From Tubiluchus corallicola (lineage: Eukaryota; Priapulida; Priapulimorpha; Priapulimorphida; Tubiluchidae), in the NCBI GenBank assembly GCA_030141605.1, contig JAQGDQ010000070.1, positions 62,001 through 126,000 on the forward strand: a DNA stretch of 64,000 nt, in the 5' to 3' direction. The notes beneath the pieces are model-generated. The model had not been told where the DNA came from. It saw only the letters and a list, made by a program, of their open reading frames with translations, and ran no database searches. The translations under genes and the position numbers were made by a program. Shown here piece after piece: positions 54,699 through 64,000 of the stretch. Numbering within the stretch: the first letter of the stretch is position 1; each line of letters opens with the position of its first letter.

Positions 54699-57600
54699 TC
54701 AAAATTCCCCTGTACCTTCTAGAAATGCAAGAGCATCAATTGACTGCATAGTTGACTCTGCAAAGTACATAAAATAATTAGTATGTTCAATTTAATGATA
54801 AAACAAAAAATTAAAAAACAACATATCAAAAATTAAGCAATCTATCTAATCATATTTTCTCTGTGATTGCCGTATCTGCAAATGGTCAACATTAAAAAAA
54901 CTCATCGTTGATTCAACATTAATCTAATAAAAGTGATAACAGTGATAAAAAGTAATCCACGCGAGATTTGCATATGGGGAAATTTTGTTCATTTTTATTG
55001 AGTTATTGTAATTATGATCAATGCCTTTGAATTAAAAATATTAAATATTCGAAGATAACTGTTTCACCTCCATTGCTTTTCTTAAATAAGTACAAGTCTG
55101 GACTCCAATTGTCAATCTCCTCATGCAGTCATACACGTAATTTTTTGTGCTTTAACTATCTGCCTATTTATTTTACCTCAGATCATCAAAAATTTACATT
55201 ATTATGATATATTATGACTCCATTATACATTCGCTTGCTTATGTCTAAGAATTATGCTTGTGTTATAAAGTAAATTTCAGTTGCCATTGTTATTATGTTT
55301 CTGTTGTCAGATTTTTATTTCAGTTCTTATTTCAGTTATTTTCAGTTTGATTTTTTTATATTATGCACTTACTATTACTGTGTATGAATTGTACTAACAC
55401 GTTATAAACATATCAATTTAATGTCATTCGTAACAATTTAGTTTTTATTATAAGCAGTACTAACACTAATACACTGTAGCATAGCGCCTATAAAAAATGT
55501 TCATCACTAACCAAAGGGCAGCTGACTAGATGACCAATTGGTCTTTCACTGCCCTTTCTTCACATTTTTGTTACCAAATTAATTGTATTATAACTGTGCG
55601 TGTGTTGAAAGATAAATAAAAGATTATTATTATTATTATTATATTATTATTACAATGTGCATAATCAAAATTTCAAGGTTAATGCCGCCTCCATTATTCC
55701 ATTTAAACAACTTGTAATTGGAGCTATCGGTCAGATTTTTACCACGCGCTTTAGTCAGCTAAAGAACTAAAAAACTGACACTACAAAACGCTCTTCATTC
55801 AACTATATTGGAAACTGGGAAACTGGAAAATATAGGAAATAGGTCCATAACAGACTTTTGTCTTTGTGTTGTGCAGGTAAATCAATTTTTGCAAACTGAC
55901 AACTGCATTAAAATCTTTTTTGCTATCATCGATCAGGAGCCTGCTCTGATATGACATACCCTATCCTCATTCTCAGCATTAATTACTTACCAAAATCACG
56001 TTTTTGCAAAGTTTTCCGCTTACTTCTGGCTAAGTATTCATTTGCTTCCTTTGCAAAACTAGCAACGAACAGTTCCTGGAAGAAAAATTCTGTTCTATAA
56101 CAAATCTGCTTTGATAAAATTATGAATGAATGAAAAATTTATTAGCATTACATACTACTTCATTTCAACTGTTGAATAACATAATACATTAAAAATTCAT
56201 AAAATAAATTATTTTAAAATACACTAAAAATTAATTCACCATAAAAATAACAATTTAAAATATAAGTCATAAGTTATTTATTGAAGTGCCTGGCAGACAT
56301 ATTACGTATCCAAATGTTTTTTATTTTTTACACAAATTAAAGAAATTATATAATTTTAGATCATGAATGTCAGATAGTCAAATACATGTAGTAAGATGCC
56401 ATTCAATTTTAGCTCAAAAGGTTAAATTAGAAACATTAATCATCTGTCAAATCTAGACTATCTAGCAAAGCTTTTCACCTGCACTGTGGAGTATTAAATG
56501 CCAATAAACAGGCATCTTAGCAATTGTCACTACTGTGACAAGCACTCGCTGAGAACATAATATCAGTTATTGTTGCTGTTTACTCGTTGCATACTGCTTT
56601 GCTTGACACTGATGTGCACAGAATTTTCAATGATTTATACAAAACAGAAGCTTCCTTTGCATGTATTTATTTTTTAATGACACAATAAGTTTTGCCTGCA
56701 TTACGACAGTCTAAAAGGTTAACATTACTAATGTTTGTAAACAAAAGCCTAAATGAGGGTGTAAATGTTATGTCATGTCACGTGATCAGTCACATGCTGG
56801 CTTTTCGATTGGCGGACTAAATGAAACGTATCTGTAGCGGTTGAAATATTTTGCAAAAATTGGAGTAAACATGAAAACGTAAGTACTTTATTCGCATAAG
56901 ATTATATTTGGGTGATATAATGTTTCAATGTGAGTTTTTTGAAATTTACTTATACTACTCTTTCCTTGTCCTTTAAATAGCAATTTTTTGTAGCTTTACT
57001 TTCTTTAGATGCTAATGCACAAACAGGAATACAAAGAAAAAACTGCAAACTTGCAAAATACAATTCACTAAACTAATACTGATTTTACAACTCTGTTAGT
57101 AACTACGACTACTGGGCAAGTAATTAGATAAAGAGAAATAACACAATTAACGAGAAATAACTTAATTTTAACAATTTTTTTGCACGAAAATATGGCACTT
57201 GAGGACCAAACTCACAAAATTGTGACCTTAGACTACCTTACTGTTTACATTCCTTGTTTGTTTTGTTTCGTATTTTAAAACGTTTGTTTTCCAGTTGTAA
57301 AACAGGATTAATAAGTGTACGTTTTGGTACTCTTTACAAGCCATTTCAAGCACAGGCTTGCTATTGAAGATTGCTGTAAACATGATGCCAATGTTTTTTG
57401 TCAAAGTAATCAGTTATTTTCTGCTTCTTGCAGTCACTGCATATTTATCCAATCTGTGCGGCTAATCTAATAGATACTTCAAAATACTGCCACTCGTATA
57501 TAAAGTATAAAAACTGGACGAAGACAATTTTATTTTTTGATTTCAAAATTATGATTATTTATTCTCAAATATGGTAATAATTAGGGATGCACCGGATCTG

Positions 57601-59228
57601 GATCCTGATATCTAGTAATTTTCGTTGGATCATGCACCGCTTGTATTTCTATTTTTATGCATAAAGCTACAGACTGCACACTGATTGTGAAAAAAATAGG
57701 CATAACTGTTTAATTAGCCGAATAGTCTTAACTTTTTTAAAGAACTCGAAGGATTTCTATTAATATTTTTAGGAATTTACGTAAGTAGCGCAAGCGATAT
57801 AGCAATCTTCACGCTGTGGTTCCTTGAAGCAAATAGCGCAAAAATAGCACCATTGCACCAAAAATGTCTGCTAAAAGTTTAGAGCCATTTACTTCCAAGA
57901 GTAAAAGCATAGATGGCATTTTTTGAATGTAAACCAAGTGCGGATCAAGTTTTCAAAATTATAGTACATCAATGCTTGCAGTAGTTCCACTTAAAATTAC
58001 TCAGTGACCCTGAAAATTGACAAACGATGCAACCATATGAATAAAAGGCTACACAAATGAAATACTGTTTCCATTAATTTGTAGGCCGTACAGATTCGTA
58101 TCCGATCCGGAACCGGTAACAGTGAATCCGGTGCATGCCTATTAATAATAGGTGTATAAAAACAGAAGAAAGTTTGGCTTAAAACTGAAAATTGGAGCAC
58201 AAGTAGACGCATTAGTGCTGTTAATTTTTGAATGACTTCAATAGTTGCCCACACAGTGGCACTTCTTGGATTGGAAGCATTTTTCGTTAGTTATTTTCCG
58301 GAAACATTTTAGGCACTCATAATGTGCTCATCTGTGTAGGTACTTAATTACAAATGTAGCAATTTACTAAGTGTCACCTGGTTAACACATGCCTACAATA
58401 CATAGCTACTTTCTTTCCATGTTTTGGTTTCAAAAAGACTGTAAATTGTAATCTTGTTAATAAAATTCAAAATCTGAGATGGTCACTGGAAAGTTTTTAA
58501 AAATCTAGGTGTGTTGTCAATACATAATTTAAAGTATACTATAAATGTTACAATTTGTGTAAGTGATGCATTGTTAACTGCAAATTTCAACACAGAAAAA
58601 ATACAAAGTTTCATTAATAAGGAGATATAGTTAACATGGAAAGCTTAGTTTACCAGCTACAGGGACCGGTGTAGTGACTTCTGTATCACATTCCTTGAAC
58701 ACATTTATCAGAATTTTCCAGAGGACCAGCTTTAAATTTGCACCGTGACAGTGGTCATCAAATTCAGCTCGTCCCTGGCTGCTACCGCCCATCATGGTGC
58801 AAGTTCTTCATTAATTTAGGCATGTGAAATATTACTTTACTATTCAAATATTTTTCTATGACCCAGGACAAAGTACGTAAACTTACAGTAGCCTTTCCAA
58901 TGAGGAAGACAGCTTCTTGGCTGGCTAATGTGACATCTGGATCTTGCTTTATTATAAATTTAACGCGTGATAAGGGAAACCTATTCGTCGTTTCCAAACA
59001 AGGCTGTGCTTCTTTTCCACCAACTTCAACTGCGTTACTGTCTATCGCAACGTGGCCGGCATTAACTAACGGCTCTGCAGCAAACTCAGTGTTATTTTCC
59101 TCAATGTTCCGATTTGTAACAGTTTCTGATTTGTCACTGTCAGTTTTATCTGTATTGTTTTCAATGTCAGACTGCTGAGAATTTGAAACATGAATTTCAG
59201 CAGAAACAATAATTTTCCCACCATCCAT
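54699..59228 (-). CDS. POLE4: POLE4, histone-fold subunit of DNA polymerase epsilon, 161 aa, three exons
   Basis: A small nuclear subunit of the leading-strand replicase, whose histone fold pairs with POLE3. Exons (minus) are 59228-58887, 56075-55991 and 54757-54699, 486 bases in phase, GT-AG. Residues 1-80 are an acidic, Asn/Thr-rich tail, longer than in vertebrates (whole protein 117 aa). The histone fold runs from FPLSRVKFIIKQDPDVTLAS through QEAVFLIGKAT (exon 1) and ELFVASFAKEANEYLARSKR with KTLQKRDF (exon 2) to SIDALAFLEGT (exon 3). This matches LARVKxLVKxDPDVTLAxQEA...RKTLQRxDLDNAI...FAFLEGTLD of the family. Intron 1 (2.8 kb) contains a hAT MITE and two candidate cryptic exons. Intron 2 contains a LINE tail. 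The stop is 29 bases from UTP18. Confidence 0.93.
55513..55656 (+). repeat. 3' tail of a non-LTR-type repeat, same family as 1702
   Basis: AAAGGGCAG and CTGCCCTTT flank GACCAATTGGTC, giving a stronger two-part hairpin than the copy at 1702. A short AT-rich stretch follows, ending in a TTA microsatellite. It lies in POLE4 intron 2, antisense to the gene. Confidence 0.6.
56871..56878 (+). other. Candidate cryptic first exon and promoter, antisense in POLE4 intron 1
   Basis: ATGAAAAC is followed by a consensus donor (GTAAGTA). About 60-95 bases upstream are TCACGTGA (an E-box palindrome at 56,778-56,785) and an inverted CCAAT box (ATTGG at 56,808). A strong acceptor (TTCTTGCAG at about 57,434) lies downstream, but splicing to it or to the one at 57,293 gives only 14 to 26 codons. 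It could be a non-coding or micropeptide transcript, or chance. Confidence 0.2.
57582..58141. mobile_element. hAT MITE, 560 bp, in POLE4 intron 1
   Basis: The left end TAGGGATGCACCGGAT and the reverse complement of the right end (TAGGCATGCACCGGAT) match except at one base. Flanking octamers GTAATAAT (57,574-57,581) and TTAATAAT (58,142-58,149) agree at 7 of 8, an aged hAT-type duplication. TAGGGRTGCACCGAT ends are a common hAT signature. No transposase sequence is seen. Confidence 0.9.
58654..58795 (-). CDS. Candidate 47-codon first exon nested in POLE4 intron 1, family not recognised
   Basis: On the minus strand a start in good context (TGCACCATGATGG) opens 47 codons, MMGGSSQGRAEFDDHCHGA through LKLVLWKILINVFKECD, ending at a donor (GCTG|GTAAAC). 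An in-frame stop lies five codons upstream, so it is not an internal exon of POLE4. Composition looks protein-like, but I found no following exon and do not recognise the sequence. Confidence 0.3.
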
Positions 59229-62011
59229 GACAGATGATCAACACGCTTTCAACAGACAGCTTCACTCGATAATGAACATAACGAACTACGCATTTCTTAC
59301 GACTCCCACATTGAAAATACGAATACGAAGCATTTATTCAGCCGTAAAATATATAGAACGTACACAAGTATAACAATAAGATTACAGTTACAATTGTCAG
59401 ACGCCGGTGTTACGACTTGGTGAAGCCAGATTGCATCTGCTCCACAAGCAAGAGATTGCCATAGGCATTCGATTGATTTCAAGATTGATGTCATTGTGAA
59501 CGACCGAAAATAATAAAAAATACATTTAATTTGCAATTAGATTAATAACCTGTGAAACTGCTATTACTGTAGTAGATATGGCTTCTATGTATCTGTTACC
59601 TATTCTAAAAATGGGTTTAACCTAATAGTGAACCGTTGCTCTGGTTTTGCTATATTCTGTACTACCAGTTGACTTTTACAAGACGTTATATGCAGGCATC
59701 TTTTTTACCTATATTTATGTGGAAACTTCTATATCAATAAACGTTTAAAGTATATTCTACTGTTATACCTTTTGTCAACACGACAATTGATTTGCAAAAG
59801 AATTAGATTTGGAAAATCAGGATTTTTAGCGTAAAATCAAGGCATTAAAGTGCAGATGCAGGAGATACCCGTAAATGACTTGTCGCACTGTAAAGTCAAA
59901 TAGGTTTTTTGCACCACCTCAGTTCTCCTAATTGATAATTACATTTCTGCTAGTGATAGCTAAATTATAATTATAATAATTTTATATAAACTAATTTTAT
60001 ATAATAATAATATATATAAACTAATGTGTGTTATAAGTTTTCGAAGAATATGCTGTTTAACATGTTCATGTTATTTATGTTCAACTGTTTATGTGGTCCG
60101 AAGCCGTGAAGTGAATTCGCTTTTATAAGAACAACATGATTAATGTTTGATAGCAATTATCGTGTGATTAGTTTTGGGCCGCTACTCTCTACTAAAATTC
60201 GTTATAATTTGCAAATATAAAAGTAATTTAAAGTTTTAACTCAGTTGTTTATCCTAGATACGCTCCAAAAACAGTTTAAAAGACGACATAAGTACGCAAA
60301 ATATTAACTTTCCCAAAAGTGTTCATGCACATTAGTCGACAAAGTAATTGGTTGGACAGCACTTCTTTCTAAGTGTTGCATAGGAACACGAAGGATTCTT
60401 AAATTATTTTTTCCATTATTGAAATGGTATTGGCAAGAGTGTCCATAAACTAATATTCTAAAGATTAAAAAGGTAGGGTACTAGAAGTCAGGTATGTCAT
60501 GCCTGCACACTTTATTAATACACTTCTTGCATTTAAATAAAAAATGTTGTACCCGGAGTAAATAGCGAGTGAAATGGGGGGGGGGGTGGTCTAGGTCGTT
60601 TTCTGAAAAAGCAGTTTGTCATACATACACCCAGAGCTGGATAGGTGCCATAGGATTATGGGTCGTAGGTCAGTTTTGTCACTGTTTTTTGGGTGGGTTA
60701 CACGGGCGTGGGCTTGAAGCCAGACCCACGTGGTCCAGGTAAAACTTACAACAACAGTGTAAGAGAATGCCACTTTAATTTTTTGGCCACCGTTTCTAAT
60801 CTATATAAATAGTCGTTTCATTTGTCACTACAGTAATTTTACATGTCTTTAATTATCAATGCATTATTGATGGAAGAATTTTTGAATTTTAAAATTTGAA
60901 TTTGAATTTTAAAAATTGTTTATTATTACTCAATCCCTTTTTAAAAAACGGCCGGTAGTAACATCAGATTTCTCAATAAAGACCCTCCACCTCTATGCCT
61001 TTGTTCCTCACACACATTTTGAATTGGTAGTGTGAGTTGTGTTACGTCATTACCATTTTTGTCCTCATTGTGGTGTAAAACAATTTTTAAATAAATAATT
61101 ATGTTATTTCTGTCTTAAGCTCTTCTATAAAAACCTGCGGCCCAAAGCCGTGTTTTAACTGTAAGAGTAATTTTTGTGGCTAAAAGGCGCATTTCTTCTA
61201 ATCTGAAGGAAACGTAAGAATGTGCTCAACAACACAATCATATAAATCAATTAAATTTAGAGTTTAACAGGCAGGGCTGTTTGCCTAGAAATACCGTGAG
61301 ACCAACATAAGCGCAATTGATTACCAGTGGCGAATTTAGGGCGCGGGCCCAAGAGGCCTGCGCCCTTTTCATAGTAGCAGCTTCAGCACAACAAGTGAAT
61401 ATTTTCTCTGGATTATAAGCCTTAGAATGTTATATTAGCTTCCAAGTTGTTTTTGGTTTGCCATGTGGTTTTTGGCAACATTTTAAGGTTTTCTTTAAGC
61501 AGATTCTTACTGGTGTGTCACGTGGTAATCTTAGAAGGTACCATAATCATCTCAATTTTCGGAGCCAGACTTTTGTACTCTAAGGAATTTATTTGGTTCT
61601 GGTATATTAATATTCATTTTTGATTATGTAAGGTCATCTTGTCTTCAAAACTTTCCTTAGAAGACTTCTATGAAGAGTGTCAACTCACTTTTCTTGAATA
61701 ATCACAAAACCCTATGTTTCACGGTTGTATATAAATATGCTGGTATATATGCATTAAATAGTCGAAGTTTTGTGTTTAGACTTATTTCTTGCTAGTTATT
61801 GCATTCTTGCGTTGAAGAACAGCATACATTGCAGGACAGACTGCAAAACTATACCATACGAAAATACAAGTAATACAAACACACAAGCACACAAACAAAA
61901 CAACATTACAAAAAATAATAATAACAATTTCGCATTGGCTTCAATCATTACATCAATTGAATATCAACAATGTAAAAAATTAAGCATACAGTATCCTTCT
62001 CCAAATCTTTC
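59229..62011. other. Intergenic DNA, nothing supported
   Basis: AT-rich with anonymous short ORFs. A G9 run lies near 60,576. CCAGTGGCGAATTTAGGGCG at 61,327 resembles the end of some DNA transposons, but no matching second end was found. The lower end may include 3' UTR of the LINE that follows. Confidence 0.4.
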
Positions 62012-64000
62012 TTACACTGGAAGTAAAAGTATCACTACCGTTCTACATAGCAAGTTTTCACTGTTTGTAATTCTAGTATTCAGGCTGTAAATGCTTTTCC
62101 TGAGAATAACATCAAAGTACACTAATTTATGCGTCACAGAAATGTCCCTAGTACTGTGATCGAACTGGTAATTGAAAAATTTGCGCATTGATTTATTATG
62201 AGCAACCTTAAGTTTGTTCAGATTATAATTATGAAAGTGCTGCCAAGTGGCTATACAGTAGAAGCTATTACAATAAGTATTGAATAGATGTGTTTTTACA
62301 GCATTGGTGCAATAGTAAAATTTACGGCATAGCTTATTTGCTCGAGAGTAATAAATGCCTACTTCTCGTATGATATCTAGATCGTCTCTGTTGTCCCTAG
62401 AAATGATGTGGCCAAGATGTTTTTCATTATCACAACGCTCAATAACATTATCACAAGGCACAGATCAGGCTATCTTAACTGTTCCGAACTCAAAGTTGCT
62501 GATATTGGAAGGCGTTATAGTCAGAAGCTTAGTTTTGTCAACATTAATTAAAATATCAAATTTTGCCGCATAATCAACATTTATATCACATAACTTCTTC
62601 AGAGCAGTTGCCGTGGTACTTAACAGGCAGATATCGTCAGCGTATGTAAAATGATTGTAATACATATCTGCAATTTGACATCCAAGATTACTAGAAGCTA
62701 GATTTTCACCAAGTTCTCTAAAGTAGAAGTTAAACAGAAGAGGGGACATCTTTTCTCCCTGCCGTACACAGTTGCCAACTTTAAAAAATCTCAGAGTTAT
62801 AGTTACCTCATCTCACTAGCATGCCTTGATGGGTGTAATAAAAAACAAGTAAACGAACAACAACATTTGGCATCTCAGTTTCAATGAGTTTTAAAAACAG
62901 TTTAAAATAATTAATTCTATCGAAGGCTTTGGAGGCGTCTAAAAACATTATATGTACAGTACTCTGGCGGTCTATATAACATTCTACTACTTCTTTTAAG
63001 ATCCTGTAATACGTAACTCAGTACCCATATTCTCCACATAACCAAACTAGTTGGGTGTGGCAGGTAAACAATCTGCATAACGAGTCAATACAACAATTTC
63101 TTAAAGTTTTCTGAAATTATTTCTGTCTGTTATATCTCTATTTTTGTCTTTAATAAGTCGCACAATTACTGATAACATTAGTGAGTTTTGTAAGAAACGA
63201 TGAGTGATACAAGAGTTATAAAACAATGCGAACAAAACTGGTAACACGTGAGAGGTATGTCTAAAATGCTCTGACTTTAGACTGTCTGGTCCAGCTTACC
63301 TATTTAATGCTAGCTTTTTAATGGCTTGCTGTACCTCAGCTCCCGTAAATTTGTTAATTTCATTGACGTTTCCAGGCAGTGCTTCGTGTAATTTATTGGC
63401 AAGATTGCTGTTATCAACAGCAATTGCGAGTTAAGGAGATTCTGATAATGATCACCCCACATGTCACAAATTGTCCTTTCGTCTGCTACGTGGCCAATTT
63501 TTGATGGAAAATGGCATTTTTGAATTAGTTTCTTTTTTGACCTGAGCCCAGAACTGATATGAGATGCAGTTTATAAGTCTATATGCAATTTTGTTCTTGG
63601 CGCTTACATTCGCGCAAAGCTTGTTTAAATTGTGCGCGTGCACGCACTTACTGGCTAAATGCCCAGAACGAGGTTTGCCATTCAAGTACCAGTAGCATTG
63701 GCGCAGAAACTTATGCTTATCAGCAACAAGCTCATTCCAGCCAGGAATTATTGTCTTTTTAGTTTTGTTGTTCTCAGGTTGTTTGCTGCCTGGAATAGTG
63801 CAATTTGCAGCATCCATACTAACTGAGTATCCATAATATATTGTCATAGTATTCTCTAAGCTGCAATTTATGATCGGTGTTGTGGCAGTTTATATCTTCG
63901 CGAAGAAGTGCGTGATACCGTACTGCAAGTTTAGACAACAAATCTTGCGTCATTAAAGTGTAATCGAACAGTTGGTTGCTGCTAGCTTTATCCCAATCTA
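62012..64000 (-). pseudogene. Decayed LINE with reverse transcriptase domain, runs off the window
   Basis: Reading the minus strand from 64,000 down, pieces appear in LINE order. A linker segment has IPGWNELV, DKHKFLRQCYWYLNGKPRSG and SKCVHAHNLNKLCA (about 63,500-63,750). Reverse transcriptase motif A LDASKAFDRINYF lies near 62,920-62,950. VRQGEKMSPLLFNFYFREL lies near 62,740. The catalytic FTYADDI is near 62,640, and DNEKHLGHIISRD near 62,400. Stops and frameshifts (for example around 63,420 and 62,464) break the frame. The PGWNxxV...GKPRSG linker is one I associate with an animal APE-type LINE group. It is inactive as written. Confidence 0.88.

Noticed and set aside
61327-61380. Transposon end CCAGTGGCGAATTTAGGGCG
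   Set aside because: It resembles some DNA transposon ends, but I could find neither a matching inverted end nor a target duplication.

Overview
The window is nuclear DNA from an animal, most likely a bilaterian invertebrate. It is AT-rich, its genes have GT-AG introns of about 0.4 to 3.7 kb, and it carries LINE, hAT and pogo-like relics and simple repeats. The best taxonomic pointer is an 11-zinc-finger CTCF gene, a family I know only from Bilateria. A 29-nt gap between two same-strand genes would suit an operon-using lineage such as a tunicate, but I cannot fix the phylum.

Layout. 1-28,476 is gene-poor: a LINE 3' tail, a 14-copy 71-bp minisatellite, a TTAGGG-like block between inverted repeats, a LINE relic, a 1.3-kb hAT element with a second hAT MITE nested in it, dinucleotide tracts, and one orphan candidate exon (19,740-19,845, minus). 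28,477-36,064 (minus) is a seven-exon TJAP1/BEGAIN-family gene that I could join in phase into 311 codons. 36,956-39,766 (plus) is CTCF, with an uninterrupted 936-codon reading frame, head-to-head with the TJAP1-like gene. 41,486-49,867 (minus) is a five-exon typical 2-Cys peroxiredoxin of 203 residues, convergent with CTCF. 53,188-54,669 (minus) is intronless UTP18, and 54,699-59,228 (minus) is three-exon POLE4, whose stop codon lies 29 nt before the UTP18 start. 59,229-62,011 shows nothing I can support. 62,012-64,000 is a decayed LINE on the minus strand that runs off the window.

The genes are housekeeping genes with unrelated jobs: chromatin architecture (CTCF), replication (POLE4), ribosome biogenesis (UTP18), peroxide removal (PRDX) and a junction/Golgi-type coiled-coil protein (TJAP1-like). 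The most unusual features are the near-overlapping POLE4-UTP18 pair, which needs an operon, a dicistronic mRNA or alternative splicing to express UTP18, and the intronless CTCF. Exon joins were done by eye from splice signals, reading phase and remembered family motifs. None was tested against transcripts or databases.
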